From assembly GCA_033782935.1 (NCBI GenBank), contig JAWQEG010000729.1, positions 124,001 to 188,000 of the forward strand: a stretch of 64,000 nucleotides of DNA, written 5' to 3'. Positions 11,531 to 25,320 of this stretch are shown here, one piece after another (positions within the stretch are counted from its first letter, which is position 1; every line of letters begins with the position of its first letter). The DNA is from Petrolisthes cinctipes (Eukaryota > Arthropoda > Malacostraca > Decapoda > Porcellanidae). The notes beneath the pieces were generated by a model that saw nothing but the letters and a program-made list of their open reading frames with translations, had not been told where the DNA came from and ran no database searches. The position numbers and the translations under genes are program-made.

Positions 11531-13765
11531 TACAGACCCAAAACATGCTCAAAATCGATATTTTAGGTGCCCAAAAGTCGATATGTGCATGCATCTTCTG
11601 TACCCGTTTGTATCTCAAATTCATGCTCAAAAAACACAAAAATTCGATATTTTGGGGTCCCAGAAGCGATCTGTACATGCCTACTCAGTGCTAGAATATT
11701 TTCAAAATTCAGGCCCAAAACATGCTAAAAATCGATATTTTAGGTGCCCAAAGTCGATATCTCAAATTCAGGCTCCAAACATCCGAAAATTCGATATTTT
11801 GGGGTCCCAGAAGCGATCTGTACTTGCCTACTCCGTTTTAGAGTATTTTCAAAATACAAGCCCAAAACATGCTGAGAATCGATATTTTAGGTGCCCAAAG
11901 TCAATATGTGCACGCATTTTCTGTACCCGTTTATATCTCAAATTCAGGGTCAAAACACCCGAAAATTCGATATTTCGGGGTCCCAGAAGCGATCTGTACA
12001 TGCCTACTCAGTGCTAGAATATTTTCAAAATATAAGCTCAAAACATGCTAAAAATCGATATTTTAAGTGTCCAAAGTCGATATGTGCATGAATCTTCTGT
12101 ACCCGTTTATATCTCAAATTCAGGCTCCAAACACCCGAAAATTCGATATTTTGGGGTCCCAGAAGCGATCTGTACATGCCTACTCAGATACAGGCCCAAA
12201 ACATGCTGAAAATCGATATTTTAGGTGCCCAAAGTCAATATGTGTATGCATCTTCTGCACCCGTTTATATCTCAAATTCAACCACAAAACACCCGAAAAT
12301 TCGATATTTTTCAGTCCCAGAAGCGATCTGTACATGCCAACTCAGTGCTAGAATGTTTTCAAAATATAGGCTCAAAACATGCTAAAATTCGATATTTTAA
12401 GTGTCCAAAGTCGATATGTGCATGCATCTTCTGTACCCGTTTATATCATAAATTCAGGCTCAAAACACCCGAAAATTCTATATTTTTGGGTCCTAGAAGC
12501 GATCTGTACATGCCTACTCTTAGTTAGAATTTTTTCAAGATACAGACCCAAAACATGCTCAAAATCGATATTTTAGGTGCCCAAAAGTCGATATGTGCAT
12601 GCATCTTCTATACCCGTTTATATCTCATATTCAGGCTCAAAACACCCGAAAATTCGATATTTTGGGGTCCCAGAAGCGATCTGTACATGCCTACGCAGTG
12701 CTAGAATATTTTCAAAATACAGGCCCAAAACATGCTAAAAATCGATATTTTAGGTGCCCAAAGTCGATATCTCAAATTCAGGCCCAAAACACCCGAAAAT
12801 TCGATATTTTGGGGTCCCAGAAGCGATCTGTAAATGCCTACTCCGTGTTATAGTATTTTTAATATACAGGCCCAAAACATACTGAAAATCGATCTTTTAG
12901 GTGCCCAAAGTCGATATGTACATGCATCTTCTGTACCCGTTTATATCTGAAATTCTGTCTGGAAACACCCGAAAATTCAATATTTGGGGTCCCAGAAGCG
13001 ATCTGTACATGCCTACTCAGGTACAGGCCCAAAACATGCTGAAAATCGATATTTTAGGTGCCCAAAGTCAATATGTGTATGCATCTTCTGCACTCGTTTA
13101 TATCTCAAATTCAACCACAAAACACCCGAAAATTCGATATTTTTAGGTCTCAGAATCGATCTGTACATGCCTACTCAGTGCTAGAATGTTTTCAAAATAT
13201 AGGCTCAAAACATGCTAAAAATCGATATTTTAAGTGTCCCAAGTCGATATGTGCATGCATCTTCTGTACCCGTTTATATCTCAAATTCAGGCTCAAAACA
13301 CCCGAAAAGTCGATATTTTTGGGTCCCTGAAACGATCTGTACATGCCTACTCCGTGTTAGTATGTTTTCAAGATACAGACCCAAAACATGCTCAAAATCG
13401 ATATTTTAGGTGCCCAAAAGTCGATATGTGCATGCATCTTCAGTACCTGTTTATATCTCAAATTCAGGCTCAAAACACCCGAAAATTCGATATTTTTGGG
13501 TCCCTGAAGCGATCTGTACATGCCTACTCCGTGTTAGAATATTTTCAAAATACAGGCCCAAAACATGCTGAAAATCGATATTTTAGGTGCTTAAAGTCAA
13601 TATGTGCATGCATTTTCTGTACCCGTTTATATCTCTAATTCAGGCTCAAAACACCCGAAAATTCGATATTTTGGGGTCCCAAAAGCGATCTGTACATGCT
13701 TACTCAGTGCTAGAATATTTTCAAAATATATGCCAAAAACAAGCTAAAAATCGATATTTTAGGTG
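11530..13765. repeat. Large block C, copy 1 (~2.2 kb)
   Basis: This block recurs at about 16,591-18,820 with an offset of 5,053. Shared variants include 'tcatgctcaaaaaacac' near 11,623 and 16,676, 'gtgcacgcattttctg' near 11,908 and 16,961, and 'tctgtctggaaacac' near 12,956 and 18,009. Its 3' end (about 13,380-13,745) also resembles the interior of block A (about 8,830-9,200), which shows earlier shuffling. Confidence 0.87.
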
Positions 13766-16591
13766 CCCAAAGTCGATATGTGCATGCATCTTCAGTACCC
13801 GTTAACATTCCAAATTGAGGTTCAAAACACCCGAAAATTCAATATTTATGGGTCTCAGAAGCGATCTGTACATGCTCACTCTAGGCTAGAATATTTTACA
13901 AAATATAGGCCTAAAACATGCTGAAAATCGTTTTTTTTTGTGAAGAAAGTCGATATGTGCATGCATCTTATGTACCCGTTTATATCCCAAATTCATTCTC
14001 AAAACACCAGAAAATTCGGTATTTTTGGGTCTTAGAAGCGCTCTGTACATGCTTACCCAGTGCTAGATTAAATTCAAAATATAGGGCCAAAACATACTAA
14101 AAATCGATATTTTAGGTGCACAAAGTCGAAATGTTCATGCATCTTCTGTACCCGTTTATATCCCAAATTCAGTCTCAAAACACCTGAAAATTCGATATTT
14201 TTGGATCCCAGAAGCAATCTCCACATGCATAGTCAGTGCTAGAATATTTTCAAAATACAGGCCCAAAACATGCTTAAAATCGATATTATAGGTGATCAAA
14301 GTCGATATCTGCATGCATTTTCTGTTCCCGTTTATATCCCAAATTCAGGCTAAAAACACCTGAAAATTTGATTTTTTTGGGTCCCAGAAGGGATCTGTAA
14401 ATGCCTACTCAATGTTACAATATTTTCAAATTACAGGCCCAAAATAAGCTGACAACCGATATTTTATGTGCCCAAAATCCATATGTGCATTCATCTTCTG
14501 TACCCGTTTATATCCCAAATTTAGGCTCAAAACACACGAAAATTCGATATTTTTGGGTCCTAGAAGCGATCTGTAGATGCCTACTCCTAGTTAGAATGTT
14601 TTTGAAGATACATTCCCAAAACATGCTCAAAATCGATATTTTAGGTGCCCAAAAGTCGATATGTGCATGCATCATCTGTACCCGTTTATATCTCAAATTC
14701 AGGCTCAAAACACCCGAAAATTCGATATTTTGGGGTCATAGAAGCGATCTGTACATGCCTACGCAGTGCTAGAATATTTTAAAAATACAGGCCCAAAACA
14801 TGCTAAAAATCGATATTTTAGGTGCCCAAAGTCGATATCTCAAATTCAGGCCCAAAACACCCGAAAATTCGATATTTTTGGGTCCCAGAAGCGATCTGTA
14901 CATGCCTACTCAGATACAGGCTCAAAACATGCTAAAAATCGATATTTTAAGTGTCCAAAGTCGATATGTGCATGCATCTTCTGCACCCGTTTATATCCCA
15001 AATTCAGGCTCAAAACACCCGAAAATTCGATATTTTTTGGTCCCAGAAGCGATCTGTACATGCCTACTCCGTGTTAGAGTATTTTCAAAATACAGGCCCA
15101 AAACATGCTGAAAATCGATATTGTAGGTGCCCAAAGTAAATATGTGCATGCATTTTCTGTACCCGTTTATATCTCAAATTCAGGCTCAAAACACCCGAAA
15201 ATTCGATATTTTGGGGTCCCAGAAGCGATCTGTACATGCTTACTCAGTGCTAGAATATTTTCAAAATATAGGCCCAAAACATGCTAAAAATCGATATTTT
15301 AGGTGCCCAAAGTCGATATCTCAAATTTATCCCAAAAACACCCAAAAATTCGATATTTTGGGGTCACAGAAGCGATCTGTACATGCCTACTCCGTGTTAG
15401 AGTATTTTCAAAATACAGGCCCAAAACATACAGAAAATCGATATTTTAGGTGCCCAAAAGTCGATATGTGCATGCATCTTCTATACCCGTTTATATCTTA
15501 AATTCAGGCTCCAAACACCCGAAAATTCGATATTTTTTGGTCCCAGATGCGATCTGTACATGCCTACTCAGATACAGGCCCAAAACATGCTGAAAATCGA
15601 TATTTTAGGTGCCCAAAGTCAATATGTGTATGCACCTTCTGCAACCGTTTATATCCCAAATTCAACTTCAAAACACCCGAAAATTCGATATTTTTGGGTC
15701 CCAGAAGCGATCTGTACATGCCTACTCAGTACTAGAATGTTTTCAAAATATAGGCTCAAAACATGCTAAAAATCGATACTTCCGGTGACCAAAGTCGATA
15801 TGTGCATGTATCTTCAGTACCAGTTTCTATCTCAAATTCAGGCTCAAATCACCCGAAAATTCTATATTTTTGGGTCCTAGAAGCGATCTGTACATGCCTA
15901 CTCCTAGTTAGAATGTTTTCAAGATACAGACCCAAAACATGCTCAAAATCGATATTTTAGGTGCCCAAAAGTCGATATGTGCATGCATCTTCAGTACCTG
16001 TTTATATCTCAAATTCAGGCTCAAAACACCCGAAAATTCGATATTTTTGGGTCCCTGAAGCGATCTGTACATGCCTACTCCGTGTTAGAATATTTTCAAA
16101 ATACAGGCCCAAAACATGCTGAAAATCGATATTTTAGGTGCTTAAAGTCAATATGTGCATGCATTTTCTGTACCCGTTTATATCTCTAATTCAGGCTCAA
16201 AACACCCGAAAATTCGATAATTTGGGGTCCCAGAAGCGATCTGTACATGCTTACTCAGTGCTAGAATATTTTCAAAATATATGCCAAAAACAAGCTAAAA
16301 ATCGATATTTTAGGTGCCCAACGTCGATATCTCAAATTTATCCCCAAAACACCCGAAAATTCGATATTTTGGGATCCCAGAAGCGATTTGTACATGCCTA
16401 CTCCGTGTTAGAGTATTTTCAAAATACAGGCCCAAAACATACAGAAAATCGATTTTTTAGGAGCCCAAAAGTCGATATGTGCATGCATCTTCTATACCCG
16501 TTTATATCTCAAATTCAGGCTCCAAACACCCGAAAATTCCATATGTTTTGGTCCCAGAAGCGATCTGTACATGCCTACTCAGATACAGTCC
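13765..16591. repeat. Large block A', copy 2
   Basis: This is a near-exact copy of about 6,672-9,500. It starts abruptly inside a monomer near 13,765, where the related sequences at 9,230 and 18,825 instead run into a class A unit ('caacgtcgatatctc'). It contains the second divergent cassette, with a nine-T tract at 13,931. Confidence 0.88.
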
Positions 16592-18820
16592 CAAAACATG
16601 CTCAAAATCGATATTTTAGGTGCCCAAAAGTCGATATGTGCATGCATCTTCTGTACCCGTTTGTATCTCAAATTCATGCTCAAAAAACACAAAAATTCGA
16701 TATTTTGGGTTCCCAGAAGCGATCTGTACATGCCTACTCAGTGCTAGAATATTTTCAAAACTCAGGCCCAAAACATGCTAAAAATCGATATTTTAGGTGC
16801 CCAAAGTCGATATCTCAAATTCAGGCTCCAAACATCCGAAAATTCGATATTTTGGGGTCCCAGAAGCGATCTGTACTTGCCTACTCCGTTTTAGAGTATT
16901 TTCAAAATACAAGCCCAAAACATGCTGAGAATCGATATTTTAGGTGCCCAAAGTCAATATGTGCACGCATTTTCTGTACCCGTTTATATCTCAAATTCAG
17001 GGTCAAAACACCCGAAAATTCGATATTTCGGGGTCCCAGAAGCGATCTGTACATGCCTACTCAGTGCTAGAATATTTTCAAAATATAGGCTCAAAACATG
17101 CTAAAAATCGATATTTTAAGTGTCCAAAGTCGATATGTGCATGAATCTTCTGTACCCGTTTATATCTCAAATTCAGGCTCCAAACACCCGAAAATTCGAT
17201 ATTTCGGGGTCCCAGAAGCGATCTGTACATGCCTACTCAGATACAGGCCCAAAACATGCTGAAAATCGATATTTTAGGTGCCCAAAGTCAATATGTGTAT
17301 GCATCTTCTGCACCCGTTTATATCTCAAATTCAACCACAAAACACCCGAAAATTCGATATTTTTCAGTCCCAGAAGCGATCTGTACATGCCAACTCAGTG
17401 CTAGAATGTTTTCAAAATATAGGCTCAAAACATGCTAAAAATCGATATTTTAAGTGTCCAAAGTCGATATGTGCATGCATCTTCTGTACCCGTTTATATC
17501 ATAAATTCAGGCTCAAAACACCCGAAAATTCTATATTTTTGGGTCCTAGAAGCGATCTGTACATGCCTACTCTTAGTTAGAATTTTTTCAAGATACAGAC
17601 CTAAAACATGCTCAAAATCGATATTTTAGGTGCCCAAAAGTCGATATGTGCATGCATCTTCTATACCCGTTTATATCTCATATTCAGGCTCAAAACACCC
17701 GAAAATTCGATATTTTGGGGTCCCAGAAGCGATCTGTACATGCCTACGCAGTGCTAGAATATTTTCAAAATACAGGCCCAAAACATGCTAAAAATCGATA
17801 TTTTAGGTGCCCAAAGTCGATATCTCAAATTCAGGCCCAAAACACCCGAAAATTCGATATTTTGGGGTCCCAGAAGCGATCTGTAAATGCCTACTCCGTG
17901 TTATAGTATTTTTAATATACAGGCCCAAAACATACTGAAAATCGATCTTTTAGGTGCCCAAAGTCGATATGTACATGCATCTTCTGTACCCGTTTATATC
18001 TGAAATTCTGTCTGGAAACACCCGAAAATTCAATATTTGGGGTCCCAGAAGCGATCTGTACATGCCTTCTCAGGTACAGGCCCAAAACATGCTGAAAATC
18101 GATATTTTAGGTGCCCAAAGTCAATATGTGTATACATCTTCTGCACTCGTTTATATCTCAAATTCAACCACAAAACACCCGAAAATTCGATATTTTTAGG
18201 TCTCAGAAGCGATCTGTACATGCCTACTCAGTGCTAGAATGTTTTCAAAATATAGGCTCAAAACATGCTAAAAATCGATATTTTAAGTGTCCAAAGTCGA
18301 TATGTGCATGCATCTTCTGTACCCGTTTATATCTCAAATTCAGGCTCAAAACACCCGAAAATTCGATATTTTTGGGTCCCTGAAGCGATCTGTACATGCC
18401 TACTCCGTGTTAGTATGTTTTCAAGATACAGACCCAAAACATGCTCAAAATCGATATTTTAGTTGCCCAAAAGTCGATATGTGCATGCATCTTCAGTACC
18501 TGTTTATATCTCAAATTCAGGCTCAAAACACCCGAAAATTCGATATTTTTGGGTCCCTGAAGCGATCTGTACATGCCTACTCCGTGTTAGAATATTTTCA
18601 AAATACAGGCCCAAAACATGCTGAAAATCGATATTTTAGGTGCTTAAAGTCAATATGTGCATGCATTTTCTGTACCCGTTTATATCTCTAATTCAGGCTC
18701 AAAACACCCGAAAATTCGATATTTTGGGGTCCCAGAAGCGATCTGTACATGCTTACTCAGTGCTAGAATATTTTCAAAATATATGCCAAAAACAAGCTAA
18801 AAATCGATATTTTAGGTGCC
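16591..18820. repeat. Large block C', copy 2
   Basis: This copies 11,538-13,765 at an offset of 5,053 and joins directly to A' at about 16,591-16,605. The longest open frame in the window (16,138-17,070) crosses this junction and is a by-product of it. Beyond the end of C' the array continues like the inside of block A and the start of block B (8,820-9,830, offset 9,593). Confidence 0.87.
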
Positions 18821-19850
18821 CAACGTCGATATCTCAAATTTATCCCCAAAACACCAGAAAATTCGATATTTTGGGGTCCCAGAAGCGATTTGTACATGCC
18901 TACTCCGTGTTAGAGTATTTTCAAAATACAGGCCCAAAACATACAGAAAATCGATATTTTAGGAGCCCAAAAGTCGATATGTGCATGCATCTTCTATACC
19001 CGTTTATATCTCAAATTCAGGCTCCAAACACCCGAAAATTCCATATGTTTTGGTACCAGAAGAGATCTGTACATGCCTACTCAGATACAGTCCCAAAACA
19101 TGCTGAAAATCGATATTTTAGGTGCCCAAATTCAATATGTGTATGCATCTTCTGGACCCGTTTATATCCCAAATTCAACCTCAAAACACCCGAAAATTCG
19201 ATATTTTTGGGTCCAAGAAACGATCTGTTCATGCCTACTCAGTGCTAGAATGTTTTCAAAATATAGGCTCAAAACATACTAAAAATCTATATTTTAAGTG
19301 TCCCAAGTCGATATGTGCATGCATCTTCTGTACCCGTTTATATCTTAAATTTAGGCTCAGAACACCCGAAAATTCGATATTTTTGGGTCCCAGAAGCGAT
19401 CTGTACATGCCTACTGCGTGTTAAAGTATTTTCAAAATACATGCCCAAAACATGCTGAAAATCGATATTTCAGGTGCCCAAAGTCGATATCTCAAATTCA
19501 GGCCCAAAACACCCGAAAATTCGATATTTTGGGGTTCCAGAAGCGATCTGTACATGCTTACTCCGTGTTAGAGTATTTTCAATATACAGGCCCAAAACAT
19601 ACTGAAAATCGATCTTTTAGGTGCCCAAAAGTCGATATGTGGATGCATCTTCTGTACCCGTTTATATCTCAAATTCAGGCTCCAAACACCCGTAAATTCG
19701 ATATTTTGGGGTCCCAGAAGCGATCTGTACTTGCCTACTCCGTTTTAGAGTATTTTCAAAATACAGGCCCAAAACATACTGATAATCGATATTTTAGGTG
19801 CCCAAAGTCAATATGTGCACGCATTTTCTGTACCCGTTTATATCTCAAAT
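18730..19850. repeat. 1.1-kb block, copy 1
   Basis: About 18,730-19,270 recurs at 20,546-21,086 (offset 1,816) and about 19,470-19,850 recurs at 21,462-21,840 (offset 1,992). The step between offsets is exactly 176 bp, so the downstream copy has one more monomer. Compared with block A/B upstream, the offset falls from 9,593 to 9,417 at about 19,415, so this copy has also lost one 176-bp monomer at the 'ctactgcgtg' junction. Confidence 0.82.
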
Positions 19851-20545
19851 TCAGGCTCAAAACACCCGAAAATTCGATATTTCCGGGTCCCACAAGCGAT
19901 CTGTACATGCCTACTCAGTGCTAGAATATTTTCAAAATATAGCCCCAAAACATGCTAAAAATCGATATTTTATGTGCCCAAAGTCGATATCTTAAATTCA
20001 GGCCCAAAACACCCGAAAATTCGATATTTTATGGTCCCAGAAGCGATCTGTAAATGCCTACTCAGATACAGGCTCAAAACATTCTAAAAATCGATATTTT
20101 AAGTGTCCAAAGTCGATATGTGCATGCATCTTCTGCACCCGTTTATATCCCAAATAAAGCCTCAAAACACCAGAAAATTCGATATTTTTGGGTCCCAGAA
20201 GCAAACTGTACATGCCTACTCCGTGTTAGAGTATTTTCAAAATACAGGCCCAAAACATGCTGAAAATCGATATTTTAGGTGCCCAAATTTAATATGTGCA
20301 TGCATCTTCTGTTCCCGTTTATATCTCAAATTCAGGCTCAAAACACCCGAAAAATCGGTATTTTTGGGTCCCTGAAGCGATCTGTACTTGCCTAGACCTA
20401 GTTAGTATGTTTTCAAGATACAGACCCAAAACATGCTCAAAATCGATATTTTAGGTGCCCAAAAGTCGATATGTGCATGTATCTTCAGTACCTGTTTATA
20501 TCTCAAATTCAGGCTCAAAACACCCGAAAATTCGATATTTTTGGG
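19850..20545. repeat. Array segment, no close block copy found
   Basis: Ordinary full, class A and class B monomers with scattered private changes, such as 'cccaaataaagcc' near 20,148 and 'gcaaactgtac' near 20,201. Nothing other than satellite is visible. Confidence 0.75.
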
Positions 20546-21840
20546 TGTCTGAAGCGATCTGTACATGCCTACTCAGTGCTAGAATATTTTCAAAATATTT
20601 GCCCAAAACATGCTAAAAATCGATATTTTAGGTGCCCAAAGTCGATATCTCAAATTTATCCCCAAAACACCCAAAAATTCGATATTTTGGGGTCCCAGAA
20701 GCGATTTGTACATGCCTACTCCGTGTTAGAGTATTTTTAAAATACAGTCCTAAAACATACAGAAAATCGATATTTTAGGTGACCAAAAGTCGATATGTGC
20801 ATGCATCTTCTAAACCCGTTTATATCTCAAATTCAGGCTCCAAACACCCGAAAATTCCATATGTTTTGGTCCCAGAAGCGATCTGTACATGCCTACTCAG
20901 ATACAGGCCCAAAACATGCTAAAAATCGATATTTTAGGTGCCCAAAGTCAATATGTGTATACATCTTCTGGACCCGTTTATATCCCAAATTCAACCTCAA
21001 AACACCCGAAAATTCGATATTTTTGGGTCCCAGAAGCGATTTGTTCATGCCTACTCAGTGCTAGAAAGTTTTCAAAATATAGGCTCAAAACATACTAAAA
21101 ATCGATATTTTAAGTGTCCAAAGTCGATATGTGCATGCATATTCTGTACCCGTTTATATCTCAAATTCAGGCTCAAAACACCCGAAAATTCGGTATTTTT
21201 GGGTTCTAGAAGTGATCTGTACATGCCTACTCCTAGTTAGAATGTTTTCACGATACAGACCCAAAACATGTTCAAAATCGATATTATAGGTGCCCAAAAG
21301 TCGATATGTGCAAGCATCTTCTGTACCCGTTTGTATCTCAAATTCAGGCTCAAAACACCCAAAAAATCGATATTTTGGGGTCCCAGAAGCGATCTGTACA
21401 TGCCTACTCAGTGCTAGAATATTTTCAAAATTCAGGCCCAAAACATGCCAAAAATGGATATTTTAGGTGCCCAAAGTCGATATCTCAAATTCAGGCCCAA
21501 AACACCCGAAAATTCGATATTTTGGGGTTCCAGAAGCGATCTGTACATGCTTACTCCGTGTTCGAGTATTTTCAATATACAGGCCCAAAACATACTGAAA
21601 ATCGATCTTTTAGGTGACCAAAAGTCGATATGTGGATGCATCTTCTGTACCCGTTTACATCTCAAATTCAGGCTCCAAACATCCGAAAATTCGATATTTT
21701 GGGGTCCCAGAAGCGATCTGTACTTGCCTACTCCGTTTTAGAGTATTTTCAAAATACAAGCCCAAAACATGCTGAGAATCGATATTTTAGGTGCCCAAAG
21801 TCAATATGTGCACGCATTTTCTGTACCCGTTTATATCTCA
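20546..21840. repeat. 1.1-kb block, copy 2 with one extra monomer
   Basis: Shared markers with copy 1 include 'cttctggacccg' near 19,149 and 20,965, 'ccatatgttttggt' near 19,042 and 20,857, and 'gatgcatcttctgtacccg' preceded by 'tatgtg' near 19,639 and 21,632. The extra 176-bp monomer lies between about 21,090 and 21,460. Confidence 0.8.
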
Positions 21841-22650
21841 AATTCAGGGTCAAAACACCCGAAAATTCGATATTTCGGGGTCCCAGAAGCGATCTGTACA
21901 TGCCTAATCAGATACAGGCTCAAAACATGCTAAAAATCGATATTTTAAGTGTCCAAAGTCGATATGTGCATGCATCTTCTGCACCCGTTTATATCTCAAA
22001 TTCAGGCTCAAAAACACCCGAAAATTCGATATTATTGGGTCCCAGAAGCGATCTGTACATGCCTACTCCGTGTTAGAGTATTTTCAAAATACAGGCCCAA
22101 AACATGCTGAAAATCGATATTTTAGGTGCCCAAAGTCAAAATGTGCATGCATTTTCTGTACCCGTTTATATCTCAAATTTAGGCTCAAAACACCCGAAAA
22201 TTCAATATTTTGGGGTCCCAGAAGCGATCTGTACATGCTTACTCAGTGCTTGAATATTTTCAAAATATAGGCCCAAAATATGCGAAAAATCGATATTTTA
22301 GGTGCCCAAAGTCGATATCTCAAATTTATCCCCAAAACACCCGAAAATTCGATATTTTGGGTTCCCAGAAGCGATCTGTACATACCTACTCCGTGTTAGA
22401 GTATTTTCAAAATACAGGCCCAAAACATACAGAAAATCGATATTTTAGGTGGCCAAAAGTCGATATGTGCATGCATCTTCTATACTCGTTTACATCTCAA
22501 ATTCAGGCTCCAAACACCCGAAAATTCGATATTTTTGAGTCCCAGAAGCGATCTGTACATGCCTACTCAGATACAGGCCCAAAACATACTGAAAATCGAT
22601 ATTTTAGGTGCCCAAAGTCAATATGTGTATGCATCTTCTGCACCCGTTTA
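21840..22650. repeat. Array segment linking to the 22-31 kb blocks
   Basis: About 21,640-21,900 repeats the 'cttgcctactccgtttta' / 'gctgagaatcgat' pair also seen near 10,970, 11,823 and 16,876. About 22,355-22,805 matches 10,110-10,560 at offset 12,245. About 22,340-22,470 matches 28,126-28,256 at offset 5,786. Confidence 0.78.
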
Positions 22651-23520
22651 TATCCCAAAATCAACCTCAAAACACCCGAAAATTCGATATATTTGGGTCC
22701 CAGAAGCGATCTGTACATGCCTACTCAGTGCTAGAATGTTTTCAAAATATAGGCTCAAAACATACTAAAAATCGATATTTTAAGTGTCCAAAGTCGATAT
22801 GTGCATGCATCTTCTGTACCCGTTTATATCTCAAATTATGGCTCAAAACACCCGAAAACTCGGTAGTTTTGGGTCCTTGAAGCGATCTGTACATGCCTAG
22901 TCCTAGTTAGAATGATTCCAAAATACAGACCCAAAACATGCTCAAAATCGATATTTTAGGTGCCCAAAAGTCGATATGTGCATGCATCTTCTGTACCCGT
23001 TTATATCTCAAATTCAGGCTCAAAACACCCGAAAATTCGATATTTTGGGGTCCCAGAAGCGATCTGTACATGCCTACGCAGTACTAGAATATTTTCAAAA
23101 TACAGGCCCAAAACATGCTAAAAATCGATATTTTAGGTGCCCAAAGTCGATATCTTAAATTCTGGCCCAAAACACCCGAAAATTCGATATTTTGGGGTCC
23201 CAGAAGCGATCTGTACATGCCTACTCCGTGCTAGAGTATTTTTAATATACAGGCCCAAAACATACTGAAAATCGATCTTTTAGGTGCCCAAAAGTCGATA
23301 TGTGTATGCATCTTCTGCACCCGTTTATATCCCAAATTCAGGCTTAAAACACCCGAAAATTCGATATTTTTGGGTCCCAGAAGCGATCTGTACATGACTA
23401 CTCAGAGCTAGAATGTTTTCAAAATATAGGCTCAAAAACATGCTAAAAATCGATATTTTAAGTGTGCATGCATCTTTTGTACCCGTTTATATCTCAAATT
23501 CAGGCTCAAAACACCCGAAA
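22650..23520. repeat. Block pair at offset 5,628, copy 1
   Basis: This matches about 28,278-29,148. Shared rare variants include 'cgatatatttggg' at 22,685 and 28,313, 'gaatgattccaaaatac' near 22,910 and 28,538, and a 15-base loss giving 'aagtgtgcatgcatc' at 23,460 and 29,088. Confidence 0.85.
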
Positions 23521-23699
23521 ACTCGATAGTTTTGGGTCCCAGAAGCGATCTGTACATGTCTACTCAGTGCTAGAATATTTTCAAAATTCAGGCCCAAAAC
23601 ATGCTAAAAATCGATATTTTAGGTGCCCAAAGTCGATATCTCAAATTCAGGCCCAAACCACCCGAAATTCAATATTTTTGGGTCCAAGAAGCGATCTGT

Positions 23700-24440
23700 A
23701 CATGCTCACTCTGTGCTAGAATATTTTTACAAAATATAGGCCTAAAACATGCTGAAAATCGTTTTTTTTTTTGTGAAGAAAGTCGATATGTGCATGCATC
23801 TTCTGTACCCGTTTATATCCCAAATTCATTCTCAAAACACCAGAAAATTCGGTATTTTTGGGTCTTAGAAGCGCTCTGTACATGCTTACCCAGTGCTAGA
23901 TTAAATTCAAAATATAGGGCCAAAACATACTAAAAATCGATATTTTAGGTGCCCAAAAGTCGATACGTGCATGCATCTTCTGTACCCGTTTATATCCCAA
24001 ATTCAGTCTCAAAACACCTGAAAATTCGATATTTTTTGATCCCAGAAGCAATCTCCACATGCATAGTCAGTGCTAGAATATTTTCAAAATACAGGCCCCA
24101 AACATGCTTAAAATCGATAATATAGGTGATCAAAGTCGATATCTGCATGCATCTTCTGTTCCCGTTTATATCCTAAATTCAGGCTAAAAACACCTGAAAA
24201 TTTAATTTTTTTGGGTCTCAGAAGCGATCTGTACATGCCTACTCAGTGTTAGAATATTTTCAAAATACAGGCCAAAAACAAGCTGAAAACCGATATTTTA
24301 TGTGCCCAAAATCCATATTCTCATTCATCTTCTGTATCCGTTTATATCCCAAATTCAGGCTCAAAACACCCGAAAATTCGATATTTTTGGGTCTCAGAAG
24401 CAATCTGAACATGCTTTCACAATGCTAGAATACATTCAAA
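23700..24440. repeat. Divergent monomer cassette, copy 3
   Basis: The poly-T tract lies at 23,761-23,772, followed by 'ctagattaaattcaaaat' near 23,896, 'tctccacatgcatagtcag' near 24,052, 'tgatcaaagtcgatatctgc' near 24,126, and an 'aaaatccatattctc' unit near 24,308. Order and spacing match the cassette at 6.7 kb. The part from about 23,890 onward is duplicated at about 29,349. Confidence 0.83.
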
Positions 24441-25320
24441 ATATAGGGCCAAAACATCCTGAAAATCGATACTTCAGGTGACCAAAGTCGATATGTGCAT
24501 GTATCTTCAGTACCGGTTTCTATCTCAAATTCAGGCTCAAAACACCCGAAAATTCGACATTTTTGGGTCCTAGAAGCGATCTGTACATGCCTACTCCTAG
24601 TTAGAATGTTTTCAAGATACAGACCCAAAACATGCTATAAAATCGATATTTTAGGTGCCCAAAAGTCGATATGTGCATGCATCTTCTGTACCCGTTTATA
24701 TCTCTTTCAGGCTCAAAACCCCCGAAAATTCGATATTTTGGGGTCCCAGAAACGATCTGTACATGCCTACGCAGTGCTAGAATATTTTCAAAATACAGGC
24801 CCAAAACATGCTAAAAATCGATATTTAAGGAGCCCAAAGTCGATATCTCAAATTCAGGCCCAAAACACCGGAAAATTCGATATTTTGGGGTCCTAGAAGC
24901 GTTTTGTACATGCCTACTCCGTGTTAGAGTATTTTAAATATACAGGCCCAAAACATACTGAAAATCGATCTTTTAGGTTCCCAAAAGTCGATATGGGTAT
25001 GCATCTTCTGCACCTGTTTATATCCCAAATTGAAACCTCAAAACACCCGAAAATTCGATACTTTTGGGTCCCAGAAGCGATCTGTACATGCCTACTCAGT
25101 GCTAGAATGTTTTCAAAATATAGGCTCAAAACATGCTAAAAATCGATATTTTAAATGTCAAAATTCGATATGTGCATGCATCTTCTTTACCCGTTTATAT
25201 CTCAATTTCAGGCTTAAAACACCCGAAAATTCGATATTTTGGGGTCCCAGAAGTGATCTGTACATATCTACTTTGTGCTAGAATATTTTCAAAATATAGG
25301 CTCAAAACATGCTAAAAATC
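23890..25320. repeat. Block pair at offset 5,459, copy 1
   Basis: This matches about 29,349-30,778 (offset 5,458-5,459). It includes the 'accggtttct' monomer at 24,512 and 29,971, the 'tctctttcagg' variant near 24,701 and 30,160, and the 'acatatctactttgtgc' variant near 25,262 and 30,721. The same succession occurs at 3.0-3.6 kb. Confidence 0.86.

Noticed and set aside
16138..17070. Longest open reading frame in the window (310 codons)
   Set aside because: It is a translation of tandem monomers that stays open because 177- and 147-bp units are multiples of three. It crosses the A'/C' recombination junction. The same peptide fragments appear in all frames throughout the array, and there is no domain or start context.
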